From Amycolatopsis sp. MtRt-6 (lineage in GTDB: Bacteria > Actinomycetota > Actinomycetes > Mycobacteriales > Pseudonocardiaceae), in the NCBI RefSeq assembly GCF_017308975.1, contig NZ_JADWPD010000005.1:81332-145331 (forward strand): 64,000 nt of DNA, in the 5' to 3' direction. Of the stretch, positions 7,053-15,433 are shown in pieces. Position numbers and translations under genes: made by a program. Position 1 is the first letter of the stretch; each line of letters starts with the position of its first letter. Under the pieces are notes generated by a model. It did no database searches. It was not told the DNA's origin and was given only the letters and a program-made list of their open reading frames with translations.

Positions 7053-8012
7053 GTGCGCCAGCACGATTTCGAAGATTTCGATCTGTTCGACGACCAGCCT
7101 GCCCGCCGCCGGAAGAGCCCGCGGCGCGGACGGTTCGACGAACCCGAGCCCACGCGCAGCGGGCGGCTGACCGAAGCCGAACGCGTCCGCCTAGCGAAGC
7201 TCCGCGACGACGCCTACACCGAAAACCAGCTACCCGATGGTGCCGACCGTTGGTCCACCTGGGACGACGCCGAACACGGTCCGTCACCGCGGCCGGACTG
7301 GGTCGTCACCGAGCTCGCCGCGGTCGACACCGACCTCGGCGTCCTCAAGACCGGCAAGGAGGCCGACGTCCACCTCCTGCGGCGGGGACTGCCCGGCACG
7401 CCGGGCACGCTGCTCGCCGCGAAGCGCTACCGCAGCGACGAACACAAGCTGTTCCACCGCGACGCGGGCTACCTCGAGGGACGGCGGATGCGCCGCTCCC
7501 GTGAGATGCGGGCGATGGCGCAGCGCAGCGCGTTCGGCCGCAACCTCATCGCCGAGCAGTGGGCGGTCGCGGAGTTCGCCGCGCTGAGTCGCCTGTGGAC
7601 GCTCGGCGCGCCGGTCCCCTACCCGGTGCAGCGCGAGGGCACGGAACTGCTGCTCGAATTCCTCGGCGAGGAAGACGGCACGGCCGCGCCCAGGCTCGCC
7701 CAGGTCCGCCCGGACCCGGACGAACTGAAGGACCTGTGGTTCCAGGCCACCGCGGCGCTCGAGCTGCTCGCCGCCGAGGGGCTCGCGCACGGCGACCTCT
7801 CGGCGTACAACCTGCTCGTGCACCGGGGCAGGCTGATGGTGATCGACCTGCCCCAGGTCGTCGACGTCGTCGCCAACCCCGGCGGCGCCGAGTTCCTGGC
7901 GCGGGACGTGCGCAACCTGGCCGGCTGGTTCCACGGCCGCGGCCTCGGCGAGCACGTCACGAGGACCGAAGAACTGCTCGCGGAGCTGGTTTCCGCGGCC
8001 GGTCTCAGCTGA
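7053..8012 (+). CDS. RIO-type serine protein kinase
   Basis: A 319-residue RIO1-like atypical kinase. The N-terminal 60 residues are charged and probably disordered. GVLKTGKEADVHLL is the RIO nucleotide-binding loop and AAKRY holds the ATP lysine. GLAHGDLSAYNLLVH is the catalytic loop (Asp and Asn), and LMVIDLPQVVD is the metal-binding loop, with RIO-type D-LPQ in place of DFG. GTG at 7053 follows CCAAGGAGAAA. Archaeal and eukaryotic RIO kinases work in ribosome maturation; the bacterial role is less clear. It is followed by a terminator and then a DEAD-box helicase, another RNA-linked protein, suggesting a shared ribosome or cold-related setting. Confidence 0.88.
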   Translation: MRQHDFEDFDLFDDQPARRRKSPRRGRFDEPEPTRSGRLTEAERVRLAKLRDDAYTENQLPDGADRWSTWDDAEHGPSPRPDWVVTELAAVDTDLGVLKTGKEADVHLLRRGLPGTPGTLLAAKRYRSDEHKLFHRDAGYLEGRRMRRSREMRAMAQRSAFGRNLIAEQWAVAEFAALSRLWTLGAPVPYPVQREGTELLLEFLGEEDGTAAPRLAQVRPDPDELKDLWFQATAALELLAAEGLAHGDLSAYNLLVHRGRLMVIDLPQVVDVVANPGGAEFLARDVRNLAGWFHGRGLGEHVTRTEELLAELVSAAGLS

Positions 8013-8017
8013 TTCCG

Positions 8018-8063
8018 GGGCGGCGTCGCGGCTGTGGTGCGGAACACTGCTGCGACGCCGCCC
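8018..8063 (+). terminator. Hairpin terminator after the RIO kinase gene
   Basis: GGGCGGCGTCGC at 8018-8029 pairs perfectly with GCGACGCCGCCC at 8052-8063, giving a 12-bp GC-rich stem starting five bases after the stop codon. Confidence 0.7.
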
Positions 8064-8337
8064 ACAACCGGTGACCTCGATGCGTAGTCCCAGCTCCGGC
8101 TCGGGTACAGTGAACACAGACCGCAACCGGCGGCGTGGATGAGTTGGTGTCCGTCGCCTCCAGAGCCACCGAATGGCTCGCGGTGATCCGTAACCCCCAA
8201 GCGGCGCGCAGTGTCGGCAAGCGATGACACGGTGTGCCGGGTCCGTCCCTGTGAACGCCCATCGCACACCATCTTGCCCTGCCTGCGCGCGGGCAGCCCG
8301 GGCCTCCCTTGCGACGAACCACGTCCGAGAGGCATTT
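8064..8337 (+). promoter_or_regulatory. Long structured leader of the DEAD-box helicase gene
   Basis: This stretch between the kinase terminator and the helicase start has no convincing gene. It contains a possible -10 TACAGT at 8106-8111, a GTG-started frame of 30 codons (8135-8227), and several inverted repeats: GTGTC/GACAC around 8210-8230, GGTGTGC at 8231-8237 with GCACACC at 8264-8270, and CTGCC/GGCAG around 8278-8295. Long structured leaders are usual for cold-shock DEAD-box helicases. The regulation itself is inferred. Confidence 0.45.
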
Positions 8338-9921
8338 GTGACAGTCACGTTCAACTCCGGCCACTCCTCGACGTCCGCCCGCGCGGGCCGTCCCGACCAC
8401 AAGCCGCGCCAGCGGCCTGCGGGCGGCGACATGCTGCGCGACGACGCCGTCGAGACCGTGGCCACCAAGACGTTCGCCCAGCTGGGCCTGCCGGAGCCGC
8501 TGCTCCGCGCGCTGGCCGAGGCGGGCATCAACCAGCCCTTCCCGATCCAGTCCGCGACCATCCCGGACGCGCTGGCCGGCCGCGACGTGCTGGGCCGCGC
8601 CCAGACCGGCTCCGGCAAGACCCTCGCCTTCGGCCTGGCCATGCTGGCCCGGCTCGACGGCGGCAAGGCCCGCCCGAAGCGCCCCCGCGCGCTGATCCTG
8701 GTCCCGACCCGCGAGCTGGCCATGCAGGTCGCCGACTCGCTGACCCCGCTGGCCAAGTCGCTCGGCCTGTGGTGCCGCACGGCCGTCGGCGGCATGGCCT
8801 TCGCCCGCCAGGCGGACGCGCTGTCCCGCGGCGTCGACCTGCTGATCGCCACGCCGGGCCGGCTGTCCGACCACGTCCGCCAGGGCACCGCGGCGCTGGG
8901 TGACTGCAACTTCATCGCCCTCGACGAGGCCGACCAGATGGCGGACATGGGCTTCATGCCGCAGGTCCGCGAGATCCTCGACCTGACCCCGCCGGGCGGG
9001 CAGCGGCTGCTGTTCTCCGCGACCCTCGACGGTGACGTCAACCGCCTGGTCAAGCAGTACCTGACCGACCCGGTCACGCACTCCGTCGCGCCGTCGACCG
9101 CCAGCGTGACGACCATGGACCACCACGTGCTCCAGGTTTCGCACCAGGACAAGCAGGACGTCATCACGCAGATCGGCGCCCGCGACGGCCGCACGATCAT
9201 GTTCGTGCGCACCAAGCACCACGTCGACCGGCTCACCGAGCGGCTGCGCGAGCAGGGTGTGCACGCGGCGGCGCTGCACGGCGGCAAGACCCAGGGGCAG
9301 CGCAACCGCGTCCTCGCCGACTTCAAGGACGGCCTCACCCCGGTGCTGGTCGCCACGGACGTCGCCGCGCGCGGCATCCACGTCGACGACATCTCGCTGG
9401 TGCTGCACGTCGACCCGGCGGCCGACCACAAGGACTACCTGCACCGCGCCGGCCGCACCGCGCGCGCCGGGGCGTCCGGTGTGGTCGTCACGCTGGCGAC
9501 GCACGACCAGCGCCGGATGGTCCGCCGGCTGACCGACCGCGCCGGCGTGCGCGCGGAGTCGACGACGGTCCGCCCGGGCGACGCCGAGCTGTCCCGCATC
9601 ACCGGCGCCCAGGAGCCCAGCGGCGAGCCGGTCGTCGAGCGGCGGCGCGAGAACCCGCGTCGCAGCGGCGGCGGCTTCCGCGGTGACCGCGGCTTCGGTG
9701 GCGGCCGGGGCGGCGAGCGCGGCGGTTCGTACCGCGGCGAGCGCAGCTACGGCGATCGTGACCGCGGTGGCGAGCGCGGCGGCGACCGTGGTGGTTACCG
9801 CGGCGGCGACCGCGAAGGCCGTCCCGGCGGCTTCGGCGGCCGCGGCCGCCAGCCCCGCTCGGGCAACGGCGGTGGCTACGGCCGCCCGAGCCGTGGCCCG
9901 CGTCGCGGCTACGACAGCTGA
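8338..9921 (+). CDS. DEAD-box ATP-dependent RNA helicase
   Basis: A 527-residue DEAD-box helicase. The Q-motif is FAQLGLPEPLLRAL...PFPIQ, motif I is AQTGSGKT, Ia is PTREL, II is DEAD (ALDEADQMADMGF), III is SAT, then FVRTK and ATDVAARGIHVDD, and VI is HRAGRTARAG. The last 110 residues are a Gly/Arg-rich RGG-type tail (repeats such as GGERGG and GDRGG) for non-specific RNA binding. Such enzymes remodel RNA and ribosome assembly intermediates, often in the cold. GTG at 8338 was chosen: an ATG at 8224 is in frame but the extra 38 codons have poor GC at third positions and no homology-like features. A strong terminator follows. Confidence 0.9.
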   Translation: MTVTFNSGHSSTSARAGRPDHKPRQRPAGGDMLRDDAVETVATKTFAQLGLPEPLLRALAEAGINQPFPIQSATIPDALAGRDVLGRAQTGSGKTLAFGLAMLARLDGGKARPKRPRALILVPTRELAMQVADSLTPLAKSLGLWCRTAVGGMAFARQADALSRGVDLLIATPGRLSDHVRQGTAALGDCNFIALDEADQMADMGFMPQVREILDLTPPGGQRLLFSATLDGDVNRLVKQYLTDPVTHSVAPSTASVTTMDHHVLQVSHQDKQDVITQIGARDGRTIMFVRTKHHVDRLTERLREQGVHAAALHGGKTQGQRNRVLADFKDGLTPVLVATDVAARGIHVDDISLVLHVDPAADHKDYLHRAGRTARAGASGVVVTLATHDQRRMVRRLTDRAGVRAESTTVRPGDAELSRITGAQEPSGEPVVERRRENPRRSGGGFRGDRGFGGGRGGERGGSYRGERSYGDRDRGGERGGDRGGYRGGDREGRPGGFGGRGRQPRSGNGGGYGRPSRGPRRGYDS

Positions 9922-9931
9922 TCGTCCCCTT

Positions 9932-9965
9932 CGGAAGCCCCGGACCGCCCGGTCCGGGGCTTCCG
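9932..9965 (+). terminator. Strong hairpin terminator after the helicase gene
   Basis: A 15-bp perfect stem (9932-9946 with 9951-9965) closes a four-base loop GCCC. It begins 11 bases after the helicase stop. Confidence 0.85.
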
Positions 9966-10020
9966 GCGTTTCCCGGCCCGCTTGGCGGAGCTTCGAGGGG
10001 CGGATGGGAGACTGCGGGAC

Positions 10021-11196
10021 GTGACTACGCCGCCGACGCCCCCGCCCGACGAGGTTTTCGACTGGCTCGACGCCGAGGCGGAGAAGCGGGCGAACGCCGG
10101 ACTCGTGCGGCAGCTGCGGCCGCGTCCCGCGCAGGCCGACGAGCTGGATCTGGCCGGCAACGACTACCTCGGGCTGGCCCGCGACAAGCGCGTCGCCGGG
10201 GCCGCCGCGGCCGCCGCGCTGCGCTGGGGCGCCGGGGCGACCGGGTCCCGGCTGGTCACCGGATCGACCGAGCTGCACACCGAGCTGGAGATGGAACTCG
10301 CCCGGTTCTGCGGCGCACAGGCGGCGCTCGTGTTCTCCTCCGGGTTCGCCGCGAACCTCGGCGCGGTGACGGCGCTGTCCGGAGCCGAATCCGCGATCGT
10401 CACCGACAAGTACATCCACGCGTCGCTGATCGAAGGCTGCCGGCTGTCGCGGGCCGACGTCGCCGCGGTCGCGCACTCGACGCCGCCGGCGATCAAGCAC
10501 GCGCTGGCGACCCGGCGCAAGCCGCGCGCGCTGGTGGTGACCGATTCGGTGTTCTCGGTCGACGGCGACCTGGCCCCGCTCGGCGAGGTGGCCGGCATCT
10601 GCCGTGAGCACGGCGCGGCACTGCTCGTGGACGACGCCCACGGCTTCGGTGTCCTGGGCGAGGGTGGCCGCGGCGCGGTCCACGCGGCCGGGCTGTCGGG
10701 TGCGCCCGACGTCGTCACGACGTTGACGCTGTCGAAGTCCCTTGGCGCCCAGGGCGGCGCGGTGGTCGGGCCGCGGCGGGTGATCAAGCACCTCGTGGAC
10801 ACGGCACGGAGCTTCATCTTCGACACGGCGCTGGCGCCCGCGAGCGCCGCGGCCGCGTTGGCGGCGTTGCACGCGCTGAAGGACGAGCCGGTGCTGGCGG
10901 AGAAGGTGGTCGAGAACGCCGGCAACCTGGCGATGTCGTTGAAGGCGGCCGGGCTGAAGGCGAGCCTGCCGGACGCCGCCGTGATCTCGGTTCAGGCGCC
11001 GTCCGCGGAGACGGCCGTGGGGTGGGCCGCGGCGTGTGCGGAGCAGGGCATCCGCGTCGGGTGCTTCCGGCCGCCGTCGGTTCCGGACGGCATCTCGCGG
11101 CTGCGGCTGACGGCGCGGGCCGACCTCACGGAAGCCGACGTGGACCGCGCGGTGAAGGTGATCACCGCGACGGCCCCGCGCGGCGCGATCGCCTGA
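10021..11196 (+). CDS. bioF: 8-amino-7-oxononanoate synthase (biotin synthesis)
   Basis: A 391-residue fold-type I PLP enzyme of the alpha-oxoamine synthase family. LDLAGNDYLGLA is the N-terminal signature, GSRLVTGSTELHTELE the substrate-region motif, LLVDDAHGFGVLG holds the PLP-ring aspartate, and TLTLSKSLGAQGG the Schiff-base lysine. It condenses pimeloyl thioester with alanine, the first committed step of biotin ring assembly. No bioA, bioB or bioD is in the window, so it is separated from the rest of the pathway. GTG at 10021 follows GGGAG. A related synthase such as 2-amino-3-ketobutyrate ligase is the main alternative; BioF fits best. Confidence 0.82.
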   Translation: MTTPPTPPPDEVFDWLDAEAEKRANAGLVRQLRPRPAQADELDLAGNDYLGLARDKRVAGAAAAAALRWGAGATGSRLVTGSTELHTELEMELARFCGAQAALVFSSGFAANLGAVTALSGAESAIVTDKYIHASLIEGCRLSRADVAAVAHSTPPAIKHALATRRKPRALVVTDSVFSVDGDLAPLGEVAGICREHGAALLVDDAHGFGVLGEGGRGAVHAAGLSGAPDVVTTLTLSKSLGAQGGAVVGPRRVIKHLVDTARSFIFDTALAPASAAAALAALHALKDEPVLAEKVVENAGNLAMSLKAAGLKASLPDAAVISVQAPSAETAVGWAAACAEQGIRVGCFRPPSVPDGISRLRLTARADLTEADVDRAVKVITATAPRGAIA

Positions 11197-11205
11197 TCGG
11201 CGGGT

Positions 11206-11637
11206 TCACGGGCGGCGGCGCATCCTGATGTGCGGGATTCCGTCGTCATCGGTGTACTCGGGACCTTCCGCGATGAAGCCGTAGCGGGCGTAGAAGCCTT
11301 GGACGTAGGTCTGGGCGTCCAGGACGTACTCGCCCGGGACCGTCAGGGCCGCGTCCATCAGGCGGGCCGCCAACCCGGCACCGCGGGCGGGGGCGGCCGT
11401 GACCACGCGGCCGATGCGGCGGATGCCGCCGGGGTCGAGCAGCACCCGCAGGTACGCCAGGACCGCGCCGTCGTCGTCGAACCACAGGTGGCGGGTGTCC
11501 GGGAGCAGGTCCCGGCCGTCGAGCTCCGGGTACGCGGCCTTCTGCTCCACGACGAACACGTCGACGCGCAGGCGGAGGATGTCGTGCAGCTGGGCCGCGG
11601 TCAGCTCGGGACCGGTGGCGTCGTGCAGGGTCGGCAT
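11206..11637 (-). CDS. GNAT family N-acetyltransferase (ElaA-like)
   Basis: A 143-residue ElaA-type GNAT. LRLRVDVFVVEQKAAYPELDGRDL is the N-terminal ElaA signature, RIGRVVTAAPARGAGLAARLM is the acetyl-CoA loop, and FYARYGFIAEGPEYTDDDGIPHIRM is the C-terminal family signature. The substrate is unknown. ATG at 11637 has GCAGGGG just ahead. It follows the protease gene on the same strand by 17 bases and may share its transcript. Confidence 0.85.
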   Translation of the reverse strand: MPTLHDATGPELTAAQLHDILRLRVDVFVVEQKAAYPELDGRDLLPDTRHLWFDDDGAVLAYLRVLLDPGGIRRIGRVVTAAPARGAGLAARLMDAALTVPGEYVLDAQTYVQGFYARYGFIAEGPEYTDDDGIPHIRMRRRP

Positions 11638-11654
11638 ACCCCTGCTTAGCACGC

Positions 11655-12479
11655 TCAGCCGAGGAGGCGGGGCCTGGCCTGGGCCTCGATGTCGTTGACG
11701 TACTCCGAGACGCGCGTGTAGACACCCGGCCGGTTCGCCTTCGCGCAGCCGTCGCCGAAGGAGACGATGCCGATCAGCGTGTCGCCGACCACGAGCGGGC
11801 CGCCGGAGTCGCCCTGGCAGGCGTCGACGCCGCCCTCGGCGTAGCCCGCGCACACCATGGTCCGCTGGTCGTAGACGTCGTAGTCGGCGCGGCATTCGGC
11901 GTCCGACACCACCGGGACCTGGGCGCTGCGCAGGTAGTCGGAACGGGCGCCGCCGTCGGCGATGCGGCCCCAGCCGAGCACGGTCGCCTTGGTGCCCTTG
12001 TCGTACAGCCGCGCGTCGTTGCCGTCGGGCAGCTTCGCGGGCCGGTAGTCGAACTGGCCGCGGACGGTGAGCACGGCGATGTCGCCGCCCTGCGTCGGGT
12101 CGGTGTAGCCCTGGGCGACCCAGACCTTCGAGACGCCGAGCACCTGACCTTCGGCGGTGCGCTTGTCCTCGCGGCCGGCCACCACGCGGATGTCCTGCTT
12201 CGCCACCGCCTTGGCACAGTGCGCGGCCGTCGCGACCGACGTGGAGCTGACGATCACCGCGCCGCAGAACTGGTTGCCGCCCGCGTCGGTCAGGTACACC
12301 GCGTACGGGTGGTCGGACAGGGAAGCCCGCTGGCCGCCGACGATCCGCGCCTGGTTGCCGGACCCGGCCGCGCCGGAATCCGCCGCCGCCGTGCCCACCA
12401 CGACCGGGACGGCGACCGCGGCGACCGCGAGGAGCACGCCGCTCGCGAACAGCAGGGAACGACGGGACTTCACGGACAT
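11655..12479 (-). CDS. Secreted trypsin-like serine protease (S1A)
   Basis: A 274-residue exported chymotrypsin-fold protease. Residues 1-33 are a signal peptide: MSVKSRR, a hydrophobic core, then an Ala-rich end. The mature domain begins at the classical activation site IVGG. The catalytic triad is visible as TAAHC (His), GGDIAVL (Asp) and CQGDSGGP (Ser); the Asp six residues before the Ser (GVDACQGDSGG) predicts trypsin-like cleavage after Arg/Lys. Six cysteines allow three disulfides. ATG at 12479 follows GAGGGGAAG; an upstream GTG in frame would spoil the signal peptide. Confidence 0.92.
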   Translation of the reverse strand: MSVKSRRSLLFASGVLLAVAAVAVPVVVGTAAADSGAAGSGNQARIVGGQRASLSDHPYAVYLTDAGGNQFCGAVIVSSTSVATAAHCAKAVAKQDIRVVAGREDKRTAEGQVLGVSKVWVAQGYTDPTQGGDIAVLTVRGQFDYRPAKLPDGNDARLYDKGTKATVLGWGRIADGGARSDYLRSAQVPVVSDAECRADYDVYDQRTMVCAGYAEGGVDACQGDSGGPLVVGDTLIGIVSFGDGCAKANRPGVYTRVSEYVNDIEAQARPRLLG

Positions 12480-12587
12480 GGGTCTTCCCCTCTTCGGCAC
12501 AGCACAGGGCAGAGCACTCGGCACCCGGACAACTCCGGTGCGTGAACGACGTGCGCTCATTACCCTAATCCGAGGGGGCCCAAAACG

Positions 12588-13355
12588 GTGTCACTGGAAC
12601 GGGTGGACTCCGCGCTCACCCAGCGCTTCTGCCAGGCTCGCCCCCTGCGACGGAGAGCGACGGCGGCGTGGTGGGCGGTCCCGGCCCTCGCGCTGGCGGC
12701 GTGCTCGGCGGAAGCGCCGCCTGCGCCTTCGGCCCCGACGTCGACGACGGTCGCGGCGAGCACCACGGCCGGACAGCCGCCGTCGAGCGCGCCCGCCGTC
12801 ACCTGGCGGGTGGGTGCCCGGCCGCTCCCCCGCCGTCCCGACGGCTTCGGCCAAATCGAGCCGACGCCACCCGAACTAGTGAATCGGGCACTTCCGACAA
12901 AAGACTTCCTGCCGCCGCCGGCGGGTGCCGGCTACGCTTCGACGATCAGCGTCGTGCCCGCCGACGTCCTCGCGCGCAGCACGTGGCAGCCCGCCTGCCC
13001 CGTCAAGGCAGGCGACCTCCGCTCCCTGACGATGTCCTTCTGGGGCTTCGACGGCCGCGCGCACACCGGCGAAATGCTGGTGAACGCCCGCGGGGCGGCC
13101 GACGGGCAGCCGACCTGGTCGGCGCACGCCTCCGGGCTCGCCGTGGACGTCAACCCGTTCTGCAACCCCTACACCCGGGGCGACCTGGTGCTGCCCGAGC
13201 TGGCCTCGGCGTACGTCGACCGCTCGCGCAAGCGGCCCGGCATGGTCCTGGCCGGCGACGCGACCGTGCGCGCGTTCGCGGCGATCGGATGGCGCTGGGG
13301 CGGGAACTGGCGCAGCCCGACCGACCGGATGCACTTCACCGCGACCGGCCGTTGA
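12588..13355 (+). CDS. M15-family D-Ala-D-Ala carboxypeptidase-like lipoprotein
   Basis: A 255-residue envelope protein. After a basic start the segment VPALALAACS is a lipobox (cysteine near residue 39), followed by a Ser/Thr/Pro linker. The catalytic domain has SAHASGLAVDVNPFCNPY, with the zinc His and Asp of the M15 (VanY/Peptidase_M15_4) fold, and DRMHFTATGR with the second zinc His. It probably trims peptidoglycan stem peptides or is a remodelling factor. GTG at 12588 follows GAGGGGG. It is divergent from the trypsin-like protease, sharing a 108-base intergenic region. Confidence 0.8.
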   Translation: MSLERVDSALTQRFCQARPLRRRATAAWWAVPALALAACSAEAPPAPSAPTSTTVAASTTAGQPPSSAPAVTWRVGARPLPRRPDGFGQIEPTPPELVNRALPTKDFLPPPAGAGYASTISVVPADVLARSTWQPACPVKAGDLRSLTMSFWGFDGRAHTGEMLVNARGAADGQPTWSAHASGLAVDVNPFCNPYTRGDLVLPELASAYVDRSRKRPGMVLAGDATVRAFAAIGWRWGGNWRSPTDRMHFTATGR

Positions 13356-13383
13356 CCACGTAATACGACGTTAAGCACAACGG

Positions 13384-13409
13384 GGAACACGCGCTGCGCG
13401 GCAACGGTT
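13384..13409 (+). promoter_or_regulatory. SigR/SigH-type promoter of mycothione reductase
   Basis: GGAAC at 13384-13388 and GTT at 13407-13409 are separated by exactly 18 bases, matching the disulfide-stress sigma consensus GGAAT-N18-GTT with one change. The predicted start is about 35 bases before the GTG. In Streptomyces coelicolor thiol-redox genes, including mycothiol genes, are SigR-controlled. Confidence 0.6.
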
Positions 13410-13451
13410 GGCTAGGGTGAATCGACCGGACCGAACCCCGCGGAGGATGCA

Positions 13452-14846
13452 GTGCCCCACTACGACCTGGTGATCGTCGGGACGGGATCGGGGAACTCGA
13501 TCCTCGGCCCCGGTTTCGCCGGCAAGAAGACGGCGATCGTGGAGAAGGGCACTTTCGGCGGCACCTGCCTCAACGTGGGCTGCATCCCGACGAAGATGTT
13601 CGTGTACGCCGCCGACGTGGCGTACACGCCTTCGCACAGCGCGAAGTACGGAGTCGACGAAGAGCTGAAGGGCGTGCGCTGGCGAGACGTCCGTGACCGC
13701 GTCTTCGGCCGGATCGACCCGATCGCCGAGGGCGGCGCGGAGTACCGCCGCAACCACGAGGACAACGCGAACGTCGACGTCTTCGAGGGCACCGGCCGCT
13801 TCACCGGGCACAAGGAGCTGCGTGTCAGCTTCGCCGACAGCCGCCCCGACGAGGTGCTGACCGCCGACAAGTTCGTGCTCGCCGCGGGTGGCCGTCCGGT
13901 CATCCCGGAGATCCCGGGCCTGGACGGCGTCGAGTACCATACCTCCGACACCGTGATGCGCCTCGACGAGCTGCCCGAGCGCATCGTGATCCTGGGCGGC
14001 GGGTACATCGCGGCCGAGTTCGCGCACGTCTTCGCCTCGTTCGGCGTGCACGTCACGCTGGTCAACCGCTCCGGGCGGCTGCTGCGCTCGGAGGACGAGG
14101 ACGTCAGCGCGCGCTTCACCGAGCTGGCCGCCGAGCGGTTCGACGTCCGCCTCGACCGCAAGACCGTCCGGGCGCGCAAGACGGACGGCGGCATCGCGCT
14201 GGACCTCGAAGGCCCGCAGGGCGCCGAGACCGTCGAGGGCGACGTGCTGCTGATCGCCACCGGCCGGAAGCCGAACTCCGACCTCCTCGACGTCACCGCG
14301 ACGGGTGTGACCACAATGGACAGTGGGCACGTCGTGGTCGACGACCACCAGCAGACCGTGGTCGAGGGCATCTACGCCCTCGGTGACCTGTCGTCGCCGC
14401 ACGAGCTCAAGCACGTCGCGAACCACGAAGCCCGCGTGGTGCAGCACAACCTGCTGCACCCGGAGGAACGGATCACCGCCGACCACCGGTTCGTGCCGCA
14501 CGCGGTCTTCACCCACCCGCAGGTGGCTTCGGTGGGGCTCACCGAGCAGAAGGCCCGCGAGCTCGGCGTGTCCTATGTGGTCTCGAAGCAGGACTACGCC
14601 GGGATCGCCTACGGCTGGGCGATGGAGGACACGACGGGCTTCGCGAAGCTCCTGGCCGACCCGGCGACCGGGCAGCTGCTCGGCGCGCACATCATCGGCC
14701 CGCAGGCGTCGTCGGTGATCCAGCCGCTCATCCAGGCGATGAGCTTCGGCCTCGACGCGCGCAGCATGGCGCGTGGCCAGTACTGGATCCACCCGGCGAT
14801 GCCGGAGCTGGTCGAGAACGCGCTGCTCAACCTGCCGCTGGACTGA
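13452..14846 (+). CDS. mtr: Mycothione reductase
   Basis: A 464-residue class I flavoprotein disulfide reductase that reduces oxidised mycothiol (mycothione) with NADPH. LVIVGTGSGNSI is the FAD motif with the mycothione-reductase-type GTGSGN. GGTCLNVGCIPTK carries the redox cysteine pair. ILGGGYIAAEFA is the NAD(P) motif, GIYALGDL the second FAD contact, and YWIHPAMPELVENALL holds the C-terminal catalytic His/Glu. Length and the replaced GxGxxG motif separate it from lipoamide dehydrogenase. GTG at 13452 follows CGGAGG. A SigR-like promoter precedes it. Confidence 0.92.
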   Translation: MPHYDLVIVGTGSGNSILGPGFAGKKTAIVEKGTFGGTCLNVGCIPTKMFVYAADVAYTPSHSAKYGVDEELKGVRWRDVRDRVFGRIDPIAEGGAEYRRNHEDNANVDVFEGTGRFTGHKELRVSFADSRPDEVLTADKFVLAAGGRPVIPEIPGLDGVEYHTSDTVMRLDELPERIVILGGGYIAAEFAHVFASFGVHVTLVNRSGRLLRSEDEDVSARFTELAAERFDVRLDRKTVRARKTDGGIALDLEGPQGAETVEGDVLLIATGRKPNSDLLDVTATGVTTMDSGHVVVDDHQQTVVEGIYALGDLSSPHELKHVANHEARVVQHNLLHPEERITADHRFVPHAVFTHPQVASVGLTEQKARELGVSYVVSKQDYAGIAYGWAMEDTTGFAKLLADPATGQLLGAHIIGPQASSVIQPLIQAMSFGLDARSMARGQYWIHPAMPELVENALLNLPLD

Positions 14847-14850
14847 ACCT

Positions 14851-14879
14851 CCGCGGGCCGGGCCCCCCCCCCCCCGCGG
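14851..14879 (+). terminator. Hairpin terminator with a 13-C homopolymer
   Basis: CCGCGGG at 14851-14857 can pair with CCCGCGG at 14873-14879. The run of thirteen C at 14863-14875 lies in the loop and 3' arm. A T-rich stretch (seven T near 14886-14892) follows, so it can serve the mycothione reductase gene; it also abuts the stop of the converging CGNR gene. Confidence 0.55.
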
Positions 14880-14880
14880 C

Positions 14881-15426
14881 TCAGGCTTTTTTTGCGTTGA
14901 AAAGCGCCATCATATGGCGGTTACCCCACGAGTTCATGTCGCACCATCTGCGGGTGCGGCTCTGGCTGGTGTCGAAGAACGCGGCCCGGCAGGTCGGCGA
15001 GGCGCACAGGGCCAGTCTTCCGTCTCGCTCGCCGGCGACGATGCCGATCGCGTCGGCGGCGATCACGCCGAGGGCGTCTTCCACGCAGCCGATCCGCCAT
15101 AGCCGCTTGCCCTCGGCCGTCAGGACGGCCGCGGCCCGGCCCTGGCCGCTGCGGTCGTTGATGATCCGGACCGCGTCCGCCGGGAGCGGGTCCCCGAGCG
15201 CGGCCGCGGTCGCGGTGGCGTGGATCGCCTCCCTCAGTTCCCGGGCGAGGTCGTGCTGGGCCGTGGTGCAGGAATCCACGGCGAGACCGCTCACCGCCAG
15301 CCAGTCGGCGAGCCGCCGCGGCGTCGGAACGCGCTCCACAGCCTCGCCCTGACGCTCGGTCAGCGTCGCCGTGAAGCTGGTCGCCAGCACGCTACCGAGG
15401 CGGAATTCGGGGAATTCGGCACGCAT
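14881..15426 (-). CDS. CGNR zinc-finger (ABATE domain) regulator with a Trp in place of a zinc cysteine
   Basis: A 181-residue ABATE/CGNR protein. The N-terminal ABATE domain covers about 1-130. The C-terminal finger aligns as C141-x4-C146, then RRWC162, then DMNSW167GNR where the family has M-x2-CGNR. The fourth zinc ligand is therefore Trp (codon TGG, one base from TGC/TGT). The last 20 codons include AAA, AAA, GCA and CTT, unusual for this genome. CGNR proteins are thought to be transcription factors, often divergent from the gene they control; here that is an epoxide hydrolase 82 bases away. The finger may be weakened or non-functional. Confidence 0.75.
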   Translation of the reverse strand: MRAEFPEFRLGSVLATSFTATLTERQGEAVERVPTPRRLADWLAVSGLAVDSCTTAQHDLARELREAIHATATAAALGDPLPADAVRIINDRSGQGRAAAVLTAEGKRLWRIGCVEDALGVIAADAIGIVAGERDGRLALCASPTCRAAFFDTSQSRTRRWCDMNSWGNRHMMALFNAKKA

Positions 15427-15433
15427 GGAACCA

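Noticed and set aside
8224..8337. Longer N-terminus of the DEAD-box helicase from ATG 8224
   Set aside because: The extra 38 codons have low third-position GC and an odd Cys/Pro composition; GTG 8338 with GAGAGG nearby is more likely. Kept as a finding because of the ATGA overlap.
8005..10872. 955-codon minus-strand open frame opposite the helicase and bioF genes
   Set aside because: Arg/Gly/Ala-rich shadow frame crossing two well-supported genes and a strong terminator.
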